A DNA stretch of 64,000 nt from assembly GCA_963745175.1 (NCBI GenBank), contig CAVUWK010000015.1, forward strand, positions 186,001 to 250,000. The letters run 5' to 3'. The stretch's first letter is position 1. Each line of letters starts with the position of its first letter. The position numbers and the translations under genes were made by a program. Below are positions 7,479 through 16,332 of this stretch, piece by piece. This stretch comes from Bog-473 sp963745175 (GTDB lineage Bacteria; Actinomycetota; Acidimicrobiia; Acidimicrobiales; RAAP-2). The notes under the pieces were generated by a model, which was given only the letters and a program-made list of their open reading frames with translations, was not told the DNA's origin and did not search any database.

Positions 7479-8705
7479 CTAGGCGAAGGTCAGCGTCCGG
7501 GCGTTCTCGACCATGATCTTTCGCTGATCGTCCAGCGAGAACGAGGCAACGTTGGGAAAGAAGTCGCGCGGCTCGGCGAGGCCCTCCGCATGCGGCCAGT
7601 CCGAGCCAAAGAGGATGCGTTCCACCGGAAGAAACCGCGCCAAGTCCGCGACATCGTCCTCGACGAACGGAGCAACCCAACAGTGCTCAATGAACTGCTC
7701 GACCGGGTCCGACATGAACATGCCGGGGTTCTGACCAGCCAGCATGTGCAAAGTGTGCAAACAGCGCGGCACCCAGTCCGCGCCGTTCTCGATGTAGGCG
7801 AATCTCAGGCGAGGGAATCGCTCGAAGAGCTTGTGGGCGACCAGCACGGTGGCGAAGTCCTCGATCAGCCGATGCTTCATGAGCTGGGCCACCAACGACG
7901 CTGCTTGGACCGCCGAAGCGTCTGGACGACGATCGTCTTCCTCTGAGGCTTCCAGGCCCCAGGTGCGGGCGATGTCAGAGGCGACGCCCGTGTAGCCGTC
8001 CTCGAACCCGGCATGGGTGGTCACGACGATGCCGGCTTCTTGGGCCCTGGCCCAGAACTTGTCGAACGCCGGATCGGCCGGGGAGCGCAACCCCTCGGAG
8101 GTGAAAACTGGTCCGTTGCGAATCGTGATGACGCGAGCGCCGCGATCGAGGCACCACTCGAGCTCGCTGAGGGCGCGGTCAAGGTCCGAGAGCGTGAGGA
8201 ACGGGACGGCAAAGATCCGGTCCTCATACGCGAATCCCCAGTCGTCGTCGAGCCAGCGGTTGAACGCCCGGAGCACCTCGATCGAAGCCTCGACGTCGGG
8301 CTGCATCGGGCCCTCCATACAGACGCCCTGCGACGGGAACAGCCACGCCGCTTCGACGCCCTGGACATCCATGCAGGCGAGGCGGGCGTCACGGTTGAAC
8401 CACTCGGGGTGCGCCGCGGGGTCTTCGCAGGCGAGCTCATTCCCGACTCGCTCTTTACTGCTTTTTCCCGCGAAGTAGTCGTAGAGCGCGCCGGGACGGG
8501 GGCGGGGGTGTGCGTCGCCCGGGCCCGGGATGATCGGGTGGGCCCGTTTCCCGAAGAAGTAATAGGGCTTGCCGTCGACCTCCTTCAGGACAACACCCCG
8601 ATCGGCAAAGGCAGGGTCGCGGTAGCGAGTGAAGGAGTCGGTGACTTCCCAATAGTGGTTGTCGGCATCGAATATCTTCCCGATCTCGGATTCAGCGGCA
8701 GGCAT
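7479..8705 (-). CDS. Amidohydrolase-family (ACMSD-like) metal-dependent hydrolase/decarboxylase
   Basis: About 408 residues of the amidohydrolase-2 (aminocarboxymuconate-semialdehyde-decarboxylase-like) family. It has the degenerate first motif FDADNHYWE, a His in VTTHAGFEDGY, and the C-terminal metal-site segment ILFGSDWPHAEGLAEPRDF. Members decarboxylate or hydrolyse aromatic acids and ring-cleavage products. ATG 8705 is chosen because CTGAGGAGGGAACC lies upstream; a longer reading lacks similarity. It follows the D-aminoacylase-like gene by ten bases and is probably in the same operon. It belongs to the same broad family as the proteins at 39.5, 43.3 and 44.6 kb. Confidence 0.85.
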   Translation of the reverse strand: MPAAESEIGKIFDADNHYWEVTDSFTRYRDPAFADRGVVLKEVDGKPYYFFGKRAHPIIPGPGDAHPRPRPGALYDYFAGKSSKERVGNELACEDPAAHPEWFNRDARLACMDVQGVEAAWLFPSQGVCMEGPMQPDVEASIEVLRAFNRWLDDDWGFAYEDRIFAVPFLTLSDLDRALSELEWCLDRGARVITIRNGPVFTSEGLRSPADPAFDKFWARAQEAGIVVTTHAGFEDGYTGVASDIARTWGLEASEEDDRRPDASAVQAASLVAQLMKHRLIEDFATVLVAHKLFERFPRLRFAYIENGADWVPRCLHTLHMLAGQNPGMFMSDPVEQFIEHCWVAPFVEDDVADLARFLPVERILFGSDWPHAEGLAEPRDFFPNVASFSLDDQRKIMVENARTLTFA

Positions 8706-8715
8706 GGTTCCCTCC

Positions 8716-10440
8716 TCAGTCGGTGCCATGGCGAAGCAGTTTGCCGGGGGTGGCGTCCGTGCATTCGCCGTCGACAAACGTGGTCACGCCGTTCACGATG
8801 ACGCGGTCGTAGCCGACGGCCTTCTGGATCAGGCGCCACTCTCCGGCCGGGTAGTCCCACACCCGTTCCTGGGGAGTGGAGTCGATGGTGGTCGGGTCGT
8901 AGACGACGACGTCCGCCGGTGCTCCCTCAGCGAGGAATCCCCGGCCCTTCAGGCCAGCGGCCACGGCCGGGTAATACGAGAGCCGCCAGTGCGCCTCTTC
9001 GAGCGACATGATCTCGTGCTCCCGCACCCAGTAGCCGAGAAGCTCGGTCGGGTAGCGAGCGGTGGTCACGAACTTCGTGTGAGCACCCCCGTCGCTTATC
9101 CCGGGAAGGGCCACGGGGGACGTGGCGATCTCCTTCATCGACTCCCGTGGGGTCACCAGCATCGGGGTGGCGAAGCCCACCCGGAGATGTCCGGCCACAG
9201 CGACGTCCAGAAAGGCGTCGATCTCGTGCTTGCCCTCTCGGGCCGCGACCTCTCCTACGGTGAATCCTTCGTAGGTCTCCTTCAGCTCCTGCGCGCCGGG
9301 GACGTCGCTCGAGATCCAATGGATCTTGATGGCGGTGAGGTCGTAGCCCGCGCCGAAGAGACCGCCGCGCTCTTCATGGATCTCTTTCATGGCGGCGCGA
9401 CGAGCCGGGTCGGCGAACTTGACCATCTTCTCCTCGACGGTACCGAGGCAGGCCTCCCTCCAGCACGGAATCGTGTCGGCCAGGTTGTAGTCCTCGAGGG
9501 TGAACTCCGAGATGAAATTGGTCGTGAGCGCCTGGGCGAAGACGCGAAGACCTTCCTCCTCGTTCAGGTAGGCGAGTTGCTTGAGGGCGTCGCGATGGCT
9601 GTACTTCGGTCCGCCGTGCTGGTTGAGCGCTCCGTCGGCCAAGAGTGCGTTCCAGATGATGGGCCGGCCGCTCTCGCGCGCCATGAGTGCGGCCGTTTCG
9701 AGCGTGCCGGTCAGTTGCGCCGTCCCGCGACCCAGCGAACCCATGGCTCGGGAGAAGGCGATCACCTCATGCTCAGTCATACAGTCGGTCACCATGGGTG
9801 TGCCGTCGTAGTCGAGTTGGACGTTCCCCACCTCTCCGGAGACCTGCGCGCTGAAGCCGCAGCCACCGGCCTCCATCCCTTCGACGAGCAGGCGGCACAT
9901 CTCGTCGAGTTGCTCGCCGGTGACCCGGTAGGCCTTGGCGTTGTCCACGCCAGCGACGTAGGCATAAAGCGGCGCCAGCGGAACGAACGACATCACGTTC
10001 ACGCCCTTCGGTGTGCGGTCCACGCTGTCGAGGAACTCGGGGTACGTGACCCAGTCCCAGGGCATCCCGACTCGCATGGTCTTGAGGGGAACCGCCTCGT
10101 TGCGCGAGACGGTCAGCATGGCCCGCTCACGATCCTCAGGCCGACACGGGGCGAAACCGAACCCGCAGTTGCCGATGACGACACTGGTCACGCCATGCCA
10201 GGCCGACATGGTGCACCACGGATCCCAGAACACCTGGCTGTCGTAGTGAGTGTGCAGATCGACGAAACCCGGCGCCACCACCTTGCCCGAGGCGTCGACC
10301 ACCTCACGGCCATCGGCCGCGTCGACCCGGCCGATCTGCACGACCCGACCCCCGGCGATCCCGACGTCAGCCTTGTAACGCGGCGTCCGCAGACCGTCGA
10401 TCACGGTCCCCCCCTTGATCACCACATCGAGCTTCGACAT
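8716..10440 (-). CDS. N-acyl-D-amino-acid deacylase-like amidohydrolase
   Basis: A 574-residue member of the D-aminoacylase branch of the amidohydrolase superfamily. It shows APGFVDLHTHYDSQVFWDP (metal His63 and His65), the bridging-Cys region VVIGNCGFGFAPC, and the late GISDGGAH motif with the catalytic Asp. Similar proteins are annotated as deacylases or dihydroorotase-like enzymes, but the CoA-ester context here suggests a non-amino-acid substrate. ATG 10440 has a strong site GAAAGGAGGGAC. It is divergent from a TetR gene across the palindrome at 10512-10531, which is a likely control point. A paralogue lies at 51.0-52.7 kb. Confidence 0.85.
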   Translation of the reverse strand: MSKLDVVIKGGTVIDGLRTPRYKADVGIAGGRVVQIGRVDAADGREVVDASGKVVAPGFVDLHTHYDSQVFWDPWCTMSAWHGVTSVVIGNCGFGFAPCRPEDRERAMLTVSRNEAVPLKTMRVGMPWDWVTYPEFLDSVDRTPKGVNVMSFVPLAPLYAYVAGVDNAKAYRVTGEQLDEMCRLLVEGMEAGGCGFSAQVSGEVGNVQLDYDGTPMVTDCMTEHEVIAFSRAMGSLGRGTAQLTGTLETAALMARESGRPIIWNALLADGALNQHGGPKYSHRDALKQLAYLNEEEGLRVFAQALTTNFISEFTLEDYNLADTIPCWREACLGTVEEKMVKFADPARRAAMKEIHEERGGLFGAGYDLTAIKIHWISSDVPGAQELKETYEGFTVGEVAAREGKHEIDAFLDVAVAGHLRVGFATPMLVTPRESMKEIATSPVALPGISDGGAHTKFVTTARYPTELLGYWVREHEIMSLEEAHWRLSYYPAVAAGLKGRGFLAEGAPADVVVYDPTTIDSTPQERVWDYPAGEWRLIQKAVGYDRVIVNGVTTFVDGECTDATPGKLLRHGTD

Positions 10441-10511
10441 GTCCCTCCTTTCACCGACGGACCGCCCCACTTCGCTCGCCGACGGCGCATGGCAATGCCA
10501 CAAGATACTTC

Positions 10512-10531
10512 CTTGCTGATCACTCAGCAAG
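10512..10531. promoter_or_regulatory. Perfect palindrome, putative TetR operator
   Basis: CTTGCTGA-TCAC-TCAGCAAG: two perfect 8-base arms around a 4-base spacer, lying in the 103-base divergent promoter between the D-aminoacylase-like gene and the TetR gene. Size and symmetry are typical of a TetR dimer site, so the repressor at 10544 probably controls itself and the amidohydrolase operon. Confidence 0.7.
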
Positions 10532-10543
10532 TAACATGTGCCC

Positions 10544-11182
10544 ATGAGCGTCCCCCAGGAACGAGAAAGCCAGGCCGAGCGGCGCATCCGGTCCGAAGAT
10601 GCCCTGTTGGACGCGGCGGCCGAGCTCGTCGCCGAACGAGGCGTACAGGGTGCATCGCTGGCCAGCATCGGAGGACGGGCTGGGGTCAGCCGAGGTCTGC
10701 CGACCCACCACTTCGGTTCCAAGGACGCGCTGGTGGCCCGCCTGGCCCAACGAGCGCAGAGCAGGATCCGCCAGGAGATGGAGGCTCGGCGAAGTCAAGG
10801 CGAACGAACCGGGGGCCTCTCAGCGCTCGGCGAGGTATTCCTCACCGTGGACGCTTACCTCGAGATGTTCGAAGACCCCACAGCTGATCAACGAGCGCTC
10901 CTCGTCATGTGGGGCTCCACCTTTCCCTCGGGCGCGTCGGTGGACGACGGAATGGCAGACGCAGAGAGGCGCAGCTACGAGGGACTGTCGCAGCTCATCA
11001 TCTCGGGCCAGCAAGACGGATCCGTGCGGGCCGATGTCGACCCGATCGCCACTGCCGTTCTCCTCCACGGACTTATGCGAGGACTGGCTGCTCTGCGGTT
11101 GACGGACAGCGGGCTCGCGGACATGCGTGGCGTCCGCGAGACATGTCACGACTGGATTTCCTCGGCGCTGACGCCGCGGTGA
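10544..11182 (+). CDS. TetR/AcrR-family transcriptional regulator
   Basis: A 212-residue repressor. The N-terminal DNA-binding domain reads RRIRSEDALLDAAAELVAERGVQGASLASIGGRAGVSRGLPTHHFGSKDALVARLA (residues about 14-69), a standard TetR helix-turn-helix ending in the HHFGSKDAL variant of YYHF.sKe.L. The C-terminal ligand domain is helical and not diagnostic. ATG 10544 is preferred; GTG 10538 would add two residues. It is divergent from the amidohydrolase operon, with a perfect palindrome between them, so it most likely represses that operon. The ligand may be an acyl-CoA or aromatic acid, which is inference. Confidence 0.9.
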   Translation: MSVPQERESQAERRIRSEDALLDAAAELVAERGVQGASLASIGGRAGVSRGLPTHHFGSKDALVARLAQRAQSRIRQEMEARRSQGERTGGLSALGEVFLTVDAYLEMFEDPTADQRALLVMWGSTFPSGASVDDGMADAERRSYEGLSQLIISGQQDGSVRADVDPIATAVLLHGLMRGLAALRLTDSGLADMRGVRETCHDWISSALTPR

Positions 11183-11194
11183 GTGAACCGGCGG

Positions 11195-12394
11195 TCAAAG
11201 CGTCCAGCGATAGTCCTCGGTTGGCTCGTAGACGATTCCCCGTGTCAACAGGTCCTCGATCTCCTGGCTCGAGTAGCCGAGGCGTTCCATGATGCCTCGG
11301 GTGTGCTCTCCCACCAGAGGTGGGGGACCATAGGGGCCGGTCGGAGACTCCGAGAAGTCAATGAGTGTGCCGAACTGGCGCAGCTGTCCGAGCATCGGAT
11401 GGGGATACTCCGCCACCAGGCCGAGGCGCTCGTTGTCGGCGTCGTGGAGCATCACCTCGCCGTCGTTGGTGTCGATTGAGACCTCCACGTCCACACCCGC
11501 TTCAGAGAGAGAGTGGAACCACGCCACTGCCGTCCGCGTGAGGAAGATCGGTTCAAGCTCCGACTCGATCTGCACCCTGGCACCCACCCGCGCCTCGAAC
11601 GTTTCGTAACGCTCGAGGGCGGGGCGGCCCAGCAGACGGCAGAGCTCTGCCCATTGACCGGATGCGAAGGCCGCGAGTTGGATCCACCCCTCCTGGGTTT
11701 GGTACAGGCGGCAGCAGGGCGAGACCCCCACCTGGTTGCGGTCAAGACCCGGACGAACCGGGCCGGGCTGCCCCTCGACCAGGAACACATCGGAACCGAA
11801 CACGGCAGCACCGTTCAGGAGTGACGTCCAGAGATCCTGACCCTCGCCGGTGCGACGCTGGTGGTACAGGGCGGCGAGCACTCCGACCGCAGACACCATG
11901 GCGTTGGCCGTGTCGGTCATCCCGAAGCGCAGATACAGGGGCGCGTTGCCTTCCGACACCGGGCCTGCCTCGAACTCGAGGCCGCACGCGGCCTGGTAGA
12001 GCGGGTCGAGGCCGCCGGACTCCGACAGTGGTCCCTCAGCACCGTAGGCGTAGGTGTTGCAGTGGACGAGGTCCGGGTTGCGCGCCTTGAGAGCGTCGTA
12101 GTCGACTCCCAGGCGTGCTGCGGTGCCTTTCGTCATGTTGTGGTGGACCACATCGGCGATCTCGGCCAGGCGCATGACTGCTTCGAGTCCCTCGGGGGTC
12201 TTGAGATCGACGGCGAAATCGAGCTTGCCGCGCTGGCAACCTACGAAAGGCATCCCAGCCATCCGCATGCCGTCGCCGCGTACGGGCTCCACCTTGATGA
12301 CCTCGGCCCCCAGGTCTGCAAGGACCATAGGAGCGAAGGGCCCGGCCAGATACTGTCCGAGATCGAGGACCACCACACCGGTCAACGGACCCAC
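11195..12394 (-). CDS. CaiB/BaiF-family CoA-transferase
   Basis: A 399-residue family III CoA-transferase that moves CoA between acyl-CoA and carboxylic acids. It shows the opening LTGVVVLDLGQYLAGPFAPMVLADLGAEVIKVEP, the RGKLDFAVDLKTPEG segment, VVHHNMTKGTAARLGVDYDAL, and the closing PPPLVGEHTRGIMERLGYSSQEI. GTG 12394 gives the family start and overlaps the 3' end of the preceding CoA-transferase gene by 13 bases, so the two adjacent transferases are co-translated and may form a heteromer or act on successive substrates. It converges with the TetR gene with a 12-base gap. Confidence 0.88.
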   Translation of the reverse strand: MGPLTGVVVLDLGQYLAGPFAPMVLADLGAEVIKVEPVRGDGMRMAGMPFVGCQRGKLDFAVDLKTPEGLEAVMRLAEIADVVHHNMTKGTAARLGVDYDALKARNPDLVHCNTYAYGAEGPLSESGGLDPLYQAACGLEFEAGPVSEGNAPLYLRFGMTDTANAMVSAVGVLAALYHQRRTGEGQDLWTSLLNGAAVFGSDVFLVEGQPGPVRPGLDRNQVGVSPCCRLYQTQEGWIQLAAFASGQWAELCRLLGRPALERYETFEARVGARVQIESELEPIFLTRTAVAWFHSLSEAGVDVEVSIDTNDGEVMLHDADNERLGLVAEYPHPMLGQLRQFGTLIDFSESPTGPYGPPPLVGEHTRGIMERLGYSSQEIEDLLTRGIVYEPTEDYRWTL

Positions 12395-13570
12395 GACACG
12401 TCCTCTACGATCCCCGCATCGAGCAGACGGTCGATCTCGGTCGCCGAATATTCTGCCTCCTCCAACACCTCGCGGCTGTGGGCACCAGCGCGGGGCTGAC
12501 CGCCTTGGATCGCCCCCGGCGTGCCGCACAACACGGCCGGGACTCCAACTTGTGTGGTGCTGCCGAGCTCGAGGTCCTCGACGGTTGCGGCCATCCCGTT
12601 CGCGACGAACTGGGGATGGGAAAAGACCTCGGCCATCGGTCCCACCGCCTCAGCACCAAGACCGGCATCGTGGAATTCCTCGATGAGCTCTGCGCGCCGG
12701 CGTTGCAAATAGGCGGCACGAAGCCCGGCCTCGTGGCGGGGGCGTAATTCGGGATCGGCGTACAGCGCGCGTGGGTCAACCGGGTCGAGACCCAGGATCT
12801 CCTCCGGCGTGCGGGTCGGGGTGAGACCGTTCATCGTCGCGGCGTGCATCCACTCACCGTCGGCACACTCGAAGAGGGACGTCTGATGGACGCCGGGTGG
12901 GTACGTCTTCGCCATGGTCTTGTGAAAGCCGGCGGGCGCTCGTTCGTGCTCCTGCCAAATCTGCGTGGTGTACGCGAGGACCCCTTGATAGAGCGAGGTC
13001 TGGACGTGCTGCCCGCGCCCGGTCTCCTCGCGGTGGACCAGCGCGGCGAGCACGCCTGTCGCCAAGAGGAAGCATGCGGCCATGCTCGGGGCGGGAAAGT
13101 GCAGATAGGTGGGTCCGGGTCGCCAGCCGGGCTGCTCGTTCTGCATCCCGGAGCGGGCCTGGACCGTGGCATCCCAACCGGGTCGATCAGCGAAGCGATG
13201 GCCCGGTGGATAGGCCGGCACCGAACAGAAGATCAAGCGGGGAAAACGCGGTGGAGACCTCTTCGTAGGAGAGTCCCAGCCGGTTCATGGTGCCGGGGCT
13301 GAACGTCTCCACCAGTACATCTGCATCGCCGCAGAGCCGAAGGAACACTTCCCGCCCGTCGTCTGCTTTGAGGTCGAGCACCACCGATCGTCGGCTGCGA
13401 TTCCAGACGTGGTAGGCGGGCTGGCGTCGAAAGGGATCCCCACCGGGCGGCTCGACCTTGATGACGTCTGCCCCGAGCTCCGCGAGAAGCAGGACGCCGA
13501 CGGGTCCCGCCATTCCCCAGCTCAGATCGAGCACCCGCACCCCCTGCAGCGGGCCTGCGGCCTCGGTCAC
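12382..13570 (-). CDS. CaiB/BaiF-family CoA-transferase, one frame break
   Basis: Two frames encode one family III CoA-transferase. The first (GTG 13570 to about 13240) gives GPLQGVRVLDLSWGMAGPVGVLLLAELGADVIKVEPPGGDP down to LSYEEVSTAF; the second (from about 13238) continues LIFCSVPAYPPGHRFADRPGWDATVQARSGMQ to the end. Removing one base from the T4C4 run on the coding strand (13239-13246 here) restores an uninterrupted reading, YEEVSTAFPRLIFCSV. The GTG start overlaps the ftsH stop codon (GTGA), and its 3' end overlaps the next transferase. Apart from the single base the gene looks intact, so a sequencing or assembly error is likely. Confidence 0.82.
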
Positions 13571-15489
13571 GTGCCTGCGGTCACGCCGTCCTTGTGATCC
13601 ACCGGTTCCCTCCTTTGGCTCCGCGTGACGATCTCAGCGAGATCCTCTCCGGAGATCGTCTCCTTCTCGAGGAGGGCGGCGATGACCGCGTCGAGTGCAT
13701 TTCGGTTGTCGCCCAGGAGAACACGCGCCCGGTCCTCGGCCTCCGTGAGCAGGCGGCTCACTTCCTGGTCGATGACTTCTTGGGTGCCCTCGGCATAGGG
13801 TCGCTCCTGACCGAAGGGGAGACCGCCCTGCTGGGCGATTTGGTCCGATCCGTAGCCGATGGGTCCGAGTCGGGAAGACAGGCCCCACTCCGTGACCATC
13901 TTGATGGCCAATTGGGTGGCACTCGACAGATCACTGGCCGCTCCGGTGGAGGCTTCACCGATGACCAGGTTCTCCGAGGCGCGGCCCCCGAGGCGGACGG
14001 CCAGGGAGTCGAGCAGGTAGCTCTCGGAGTAGAGGTGTCGCTCGTCGACGGGGAGCTGCTCGGTGACCCCGAGCGCCCGCCCGGCCGGCAGGATCGTGAT
14101 CTTGGCCACCGGGTCGGCGTGCTCTGAGAGGAAGGCAACGAGCGCATGCCCCGCTTCGTGCACGGAGACCGACTGCTTTTCTTCGGGCAAGAGCGCGTTG
14201 GACCCGTCGCGTCGGCCGAGTATGACGCGGTCCCTGGCCTCGTCGATGTCTCGGGCAGAGATGACGTCGCGGTTGTCGCGGATGGCGACAATGGCTGCTT
14301 CGTTGATCAAGTTGGCCAGATCGGCCCCCGAGAATCCTGGCGTAGCCCGGGACACAGCATTGAAATCGACATCGGGACCAAGATGCTTGCCCTGGACGTG
14401 CACGGCCAAGATGGCGGCGCGCTCGGCCTGGTTCGGCAACGGGATCTCCACCTCACGATCGAAGCGACCCGGACGGAGCAAAGCCGGATCGAGCACCTCG
14501 GGGCGGTTGGTGGCGGCCATGACGACTACGCCCGTTGTGGGGTCGAAACCGTCCATCTCGGCCAGAAGCTGGTTGAGGGTCTGCTCTCGCTCGTCGTTGG
14601 AGCCGAAGGCTGAGCCACCTCGGCGCTGGCCGATGGCGTCGATCTCGTCGATGAAGATGATGGAAGGGGCCCGCTTGCGGGCATCGGCGAAGAGATCCCT
14701 CACTCGTGACGCCCCCACCCCCACGAAAAGCTCGACGAAGCTCGACCCGGTCAACGCGAGGAACGGCACCCCCGCCTCGCCGGCCACCGCCCGGGCCATG
14801 AGGGTCTTCCCGGTTCCCGGCGGACCGACCATGAGCACCCCACGCGGCCCAACCGCGCCGGCTCGGGCGTAGCGCTCGGGATGGCTCAAGAAGTCGACGA
14901 CTTCCGCGACCTCTCTTTTGGATCCCTCATAGCCCGCGATGTCGGTAAAGCGGGTTGCGGGCTTGTCCTCGTCGTAGAGCTTGGCCTTGGATCCCCCGAA
15001 GCCCATGATCCCTCCGGCCAATTGCCTGGCATTCCTCCGCCCGATCCAGATGAAGAAGGCGACGAAGAGCAACAAAGGTAGGAAGGAGAGGAGATCGGTC
15101 AGGAGCGCGGAACCTTGTCCCACGCCGGTGACGTCGACATGATGCGCCTTCAGGGTCGGCGCCAACTGGTCGTCGACGATGGCCGTCGGGATCTGGCTCG
15201 TGTAGTCGTCGCCCCCCTTGAGCGTGCCGGTGACGGCGCCGCCGGGGTTGACCGACGCGGTGCGGACTTGGCCGGAGGTGACCTCGGACAAGAACTTCGA
15301 ATAGCTGAAGCTCTTGGTCGTCGTGCTCGACGTGTGAGGAATCAGGAACAGGAGCAGCGTGAGGAAGATCCCCGCCGGTAGCAGCCACATGCGCCAGCGG
15401 GGAGGAGGAGGACCCGCCGGTGCGGGATTTCGGTCATTGGGCTCGCCCGGCTTGGCTGCTCCCGTGAGATGACGGATCCTGTGCACCAT
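13567..15489 (-). CDS. ftsH: ATP-dependent zinc metalloprotease FtsH
   Basis: A 640-residue membrane-anchored AAA+ protease. Membrane segments lie at about 34-51 and 132-149, flanking a small periplasmic domain. The AAA module has Walker A GPPGTGKT (222-229), Walker B IIFIDEID (277-284) and the second region of homology with ATNRPEVLDPALLRPGRFDR (327-345). The protease site is HEAGH (444-448) with the third zinc ligand Asp520 in TGAASDL. It degrades misfolded membrane and some cytosolic proteins. Unusually it heads an overlap with a CoA-transferase gene (GTGA at 13567-13570) rather than sitting near tilS/hpt/folE, so it may be a second copy. Confidence 0.96.
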   Translation of the reverse strand: MVHRIRHLTGAAKPGEPNDRNPAPAGPPPPRWRMWLLPAGIFLTLLLFLIPHTSSTTTKSFSYSKFLSEVTSGQVRTASVNPGGAVTGTLKGGDDYTSQIPTAIVDDQLAPTLKAHHVDVTGVGQGSALLTDLLSFLPLLLFVAFFIWIGRRNARQLAGGIMGFGGSKAKLYDEDKPATRFTDIAGYEGSKREVAEVVDFLSHPERYARAGAVGPRGVLMVGPPGTGKTLMARAVAGEAGVPFLALTGSSFVELFVGVGASRVRDLFADARKRAPSIIFIDEIDAIGQRRGGSAFGSNDEREQTLNQLLAEMDGFDPTTGVVVMAATNRPEVLDPALLRPGRFDREVEIPLPNQAERAAILAVHVQGKHLGPDVDFNAVSRATPGFSGADLANLINEAAIVAIRDNRDVISARDIDEARDRVILGRRDGSNALLPEEKQSVSVHEAGHALVAFLSEHADPVAKITILPAGRALGVTEQLPVDERHLYSESYLLDSLAVRLGGRASENLVIGEASTGAASDLSSATQLAIKMVTEWGLSSRLGPIGYGSDQIAQQGGLPFGQERPYAEGTQEVIDQEVSRLLTEAEDRARVLLGDNRNALDAVIAALLEKETISGEDLAEIVTRSQRREPVDHKDGVTAGT

Positions 15490-15585
15490 GGAGACTCCCC
15501 TTGCTTGGCGGGTCAGACCTTAACGAAGCCTTGAGCGGACCCGTCCGCTGCCTCCTCAGGTGTTCAAGGTTCCCGGCTCCTTGGG

Positions 15586-16332
15586 TCAGTGTCCAGCGGC
15601 TTGACCCCCGTCGATATGGAGCGTCTCTCCGGTGACAAAGGTGGCCCGCTCGAGGTAGAGGACCCCGTCGACGACGTCGCTGACTTCGCCGAGCCGGCCG
15701 AGAGGGTGAAGGTCCGCCATGCCCGCATAGGAGGCGGGGTCGTCCCCCGTCCTGATGACCCCGAGAGCGACAGCGTTCACTCGAATCCCGCGTGAAGCGT
15801 ACTCAATGGCCAGCGAGCGTGTGACGGCGGCCAATCCACCCTTGGTGAGAGCAGGCAGCGCGGCGGGCGTCTTGCTGTCGGCGTTGTCCGCGAGGCTCGT
15901 GGTGATGTTGACCACGTGGCCACCGCCCTGCGTGACCATCAGTCCAATGACATGTTGGGTCAGGTGAAAGAACCCAGCCAGGTTCACCGAAGTAATCGAG
16001 ACATAGTCGTCGAGCGTGTAGTCCGTGAAGGGCTTGCCGATGAACACTCCCGCGTCGTTGACTAGGCAATCGATCCGTGCGAACCGATTCAGAGTTTGCT
16101 CGACCACATTTCGAGCGGTCTGCGCTTCGGCAATGTCACCCCTCACCGTGAGGTAGTCGTCTTCGTCGGCGGCGTCGATTGAACGTGAGGTCGCCACAAC
16201 GGCATACCCCGAGCGTCGGAAGCCAGAGACGAGCCCTGCGCCGATGCCGTGGGAGCCACCGGTGATGATCGCGACTCTGCGGCTCGGCCGTGAAGATGCC
16301 GGCTCTCCTGTGCTGTCGGGCGATGGGGTCAT
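15586..16332 (-). CDS. Short-chain dehydrogenase/reductase-fold protein lacking the usual Tyr
   Basis: A 248-residue SDR protein with the cofactor motif TGGSHGIGAGL and NDAGV. Where classical SDRs carry YxxxK, the sequence reads AALPALTKGGLAAVTRSLAIEYASRGIRVNAVALG: the Lys is kept but the Tyr is replaced by Leu. A subgroup of SDR proteins with this pattern exists, and its chemistry may differ from simple alcohol oxidation. ATG 16332 is chosen because it overlaps the stop of the DUF3237 gene as ATGA; a longer frame is open but unnecessary. Third gene of a coupled operon (16802-17104, 16329-16805, this gene). Confidence 0.85.
   Translation of the reverse strand: MTPSPDSTGEPASSRPSRRVAIITGGSHGIGAGLVSGFRRSGYAVVATSRSIDAADEDDYLTVRGDIAEAQTARNVVEQTLNRFARIDCLVNDAGVFIGKPFTDYTLDDYVSITSVNLAGFFHLTQHVIGLMVTQGGGHVVNITTSLADNADSKTPAALPALTKGGLAAVTRSLAIEYASRGIRVNAVALGVIRTGDDPASYAGMADLHPLGRLGEVSDVVDGVLYLERATFVTGETLHIDGGQAAGH

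Noticed and set aside
10512..10531. Membership of this dyad in the AAGYGA-N4-TCRCTT family
   Set aside because: The half-site CTTGCTGA does not match, although the geometry (N4 spacer) is similar; treated as a different operator.
8659..10887. A long plus-strand open frame antisense to the amidohydrolase genes
   Set aside because: Translation is arginine/valine-rich without motifs, while the minus strand gives complete enzymes with metal-binding motifs.
12382..13570. Two separate short CoA-transferase genes
   Set aside because: The pieces are the N- and C-terminal parts of one protein joined at the expected residue by a one-base homopolymer error.
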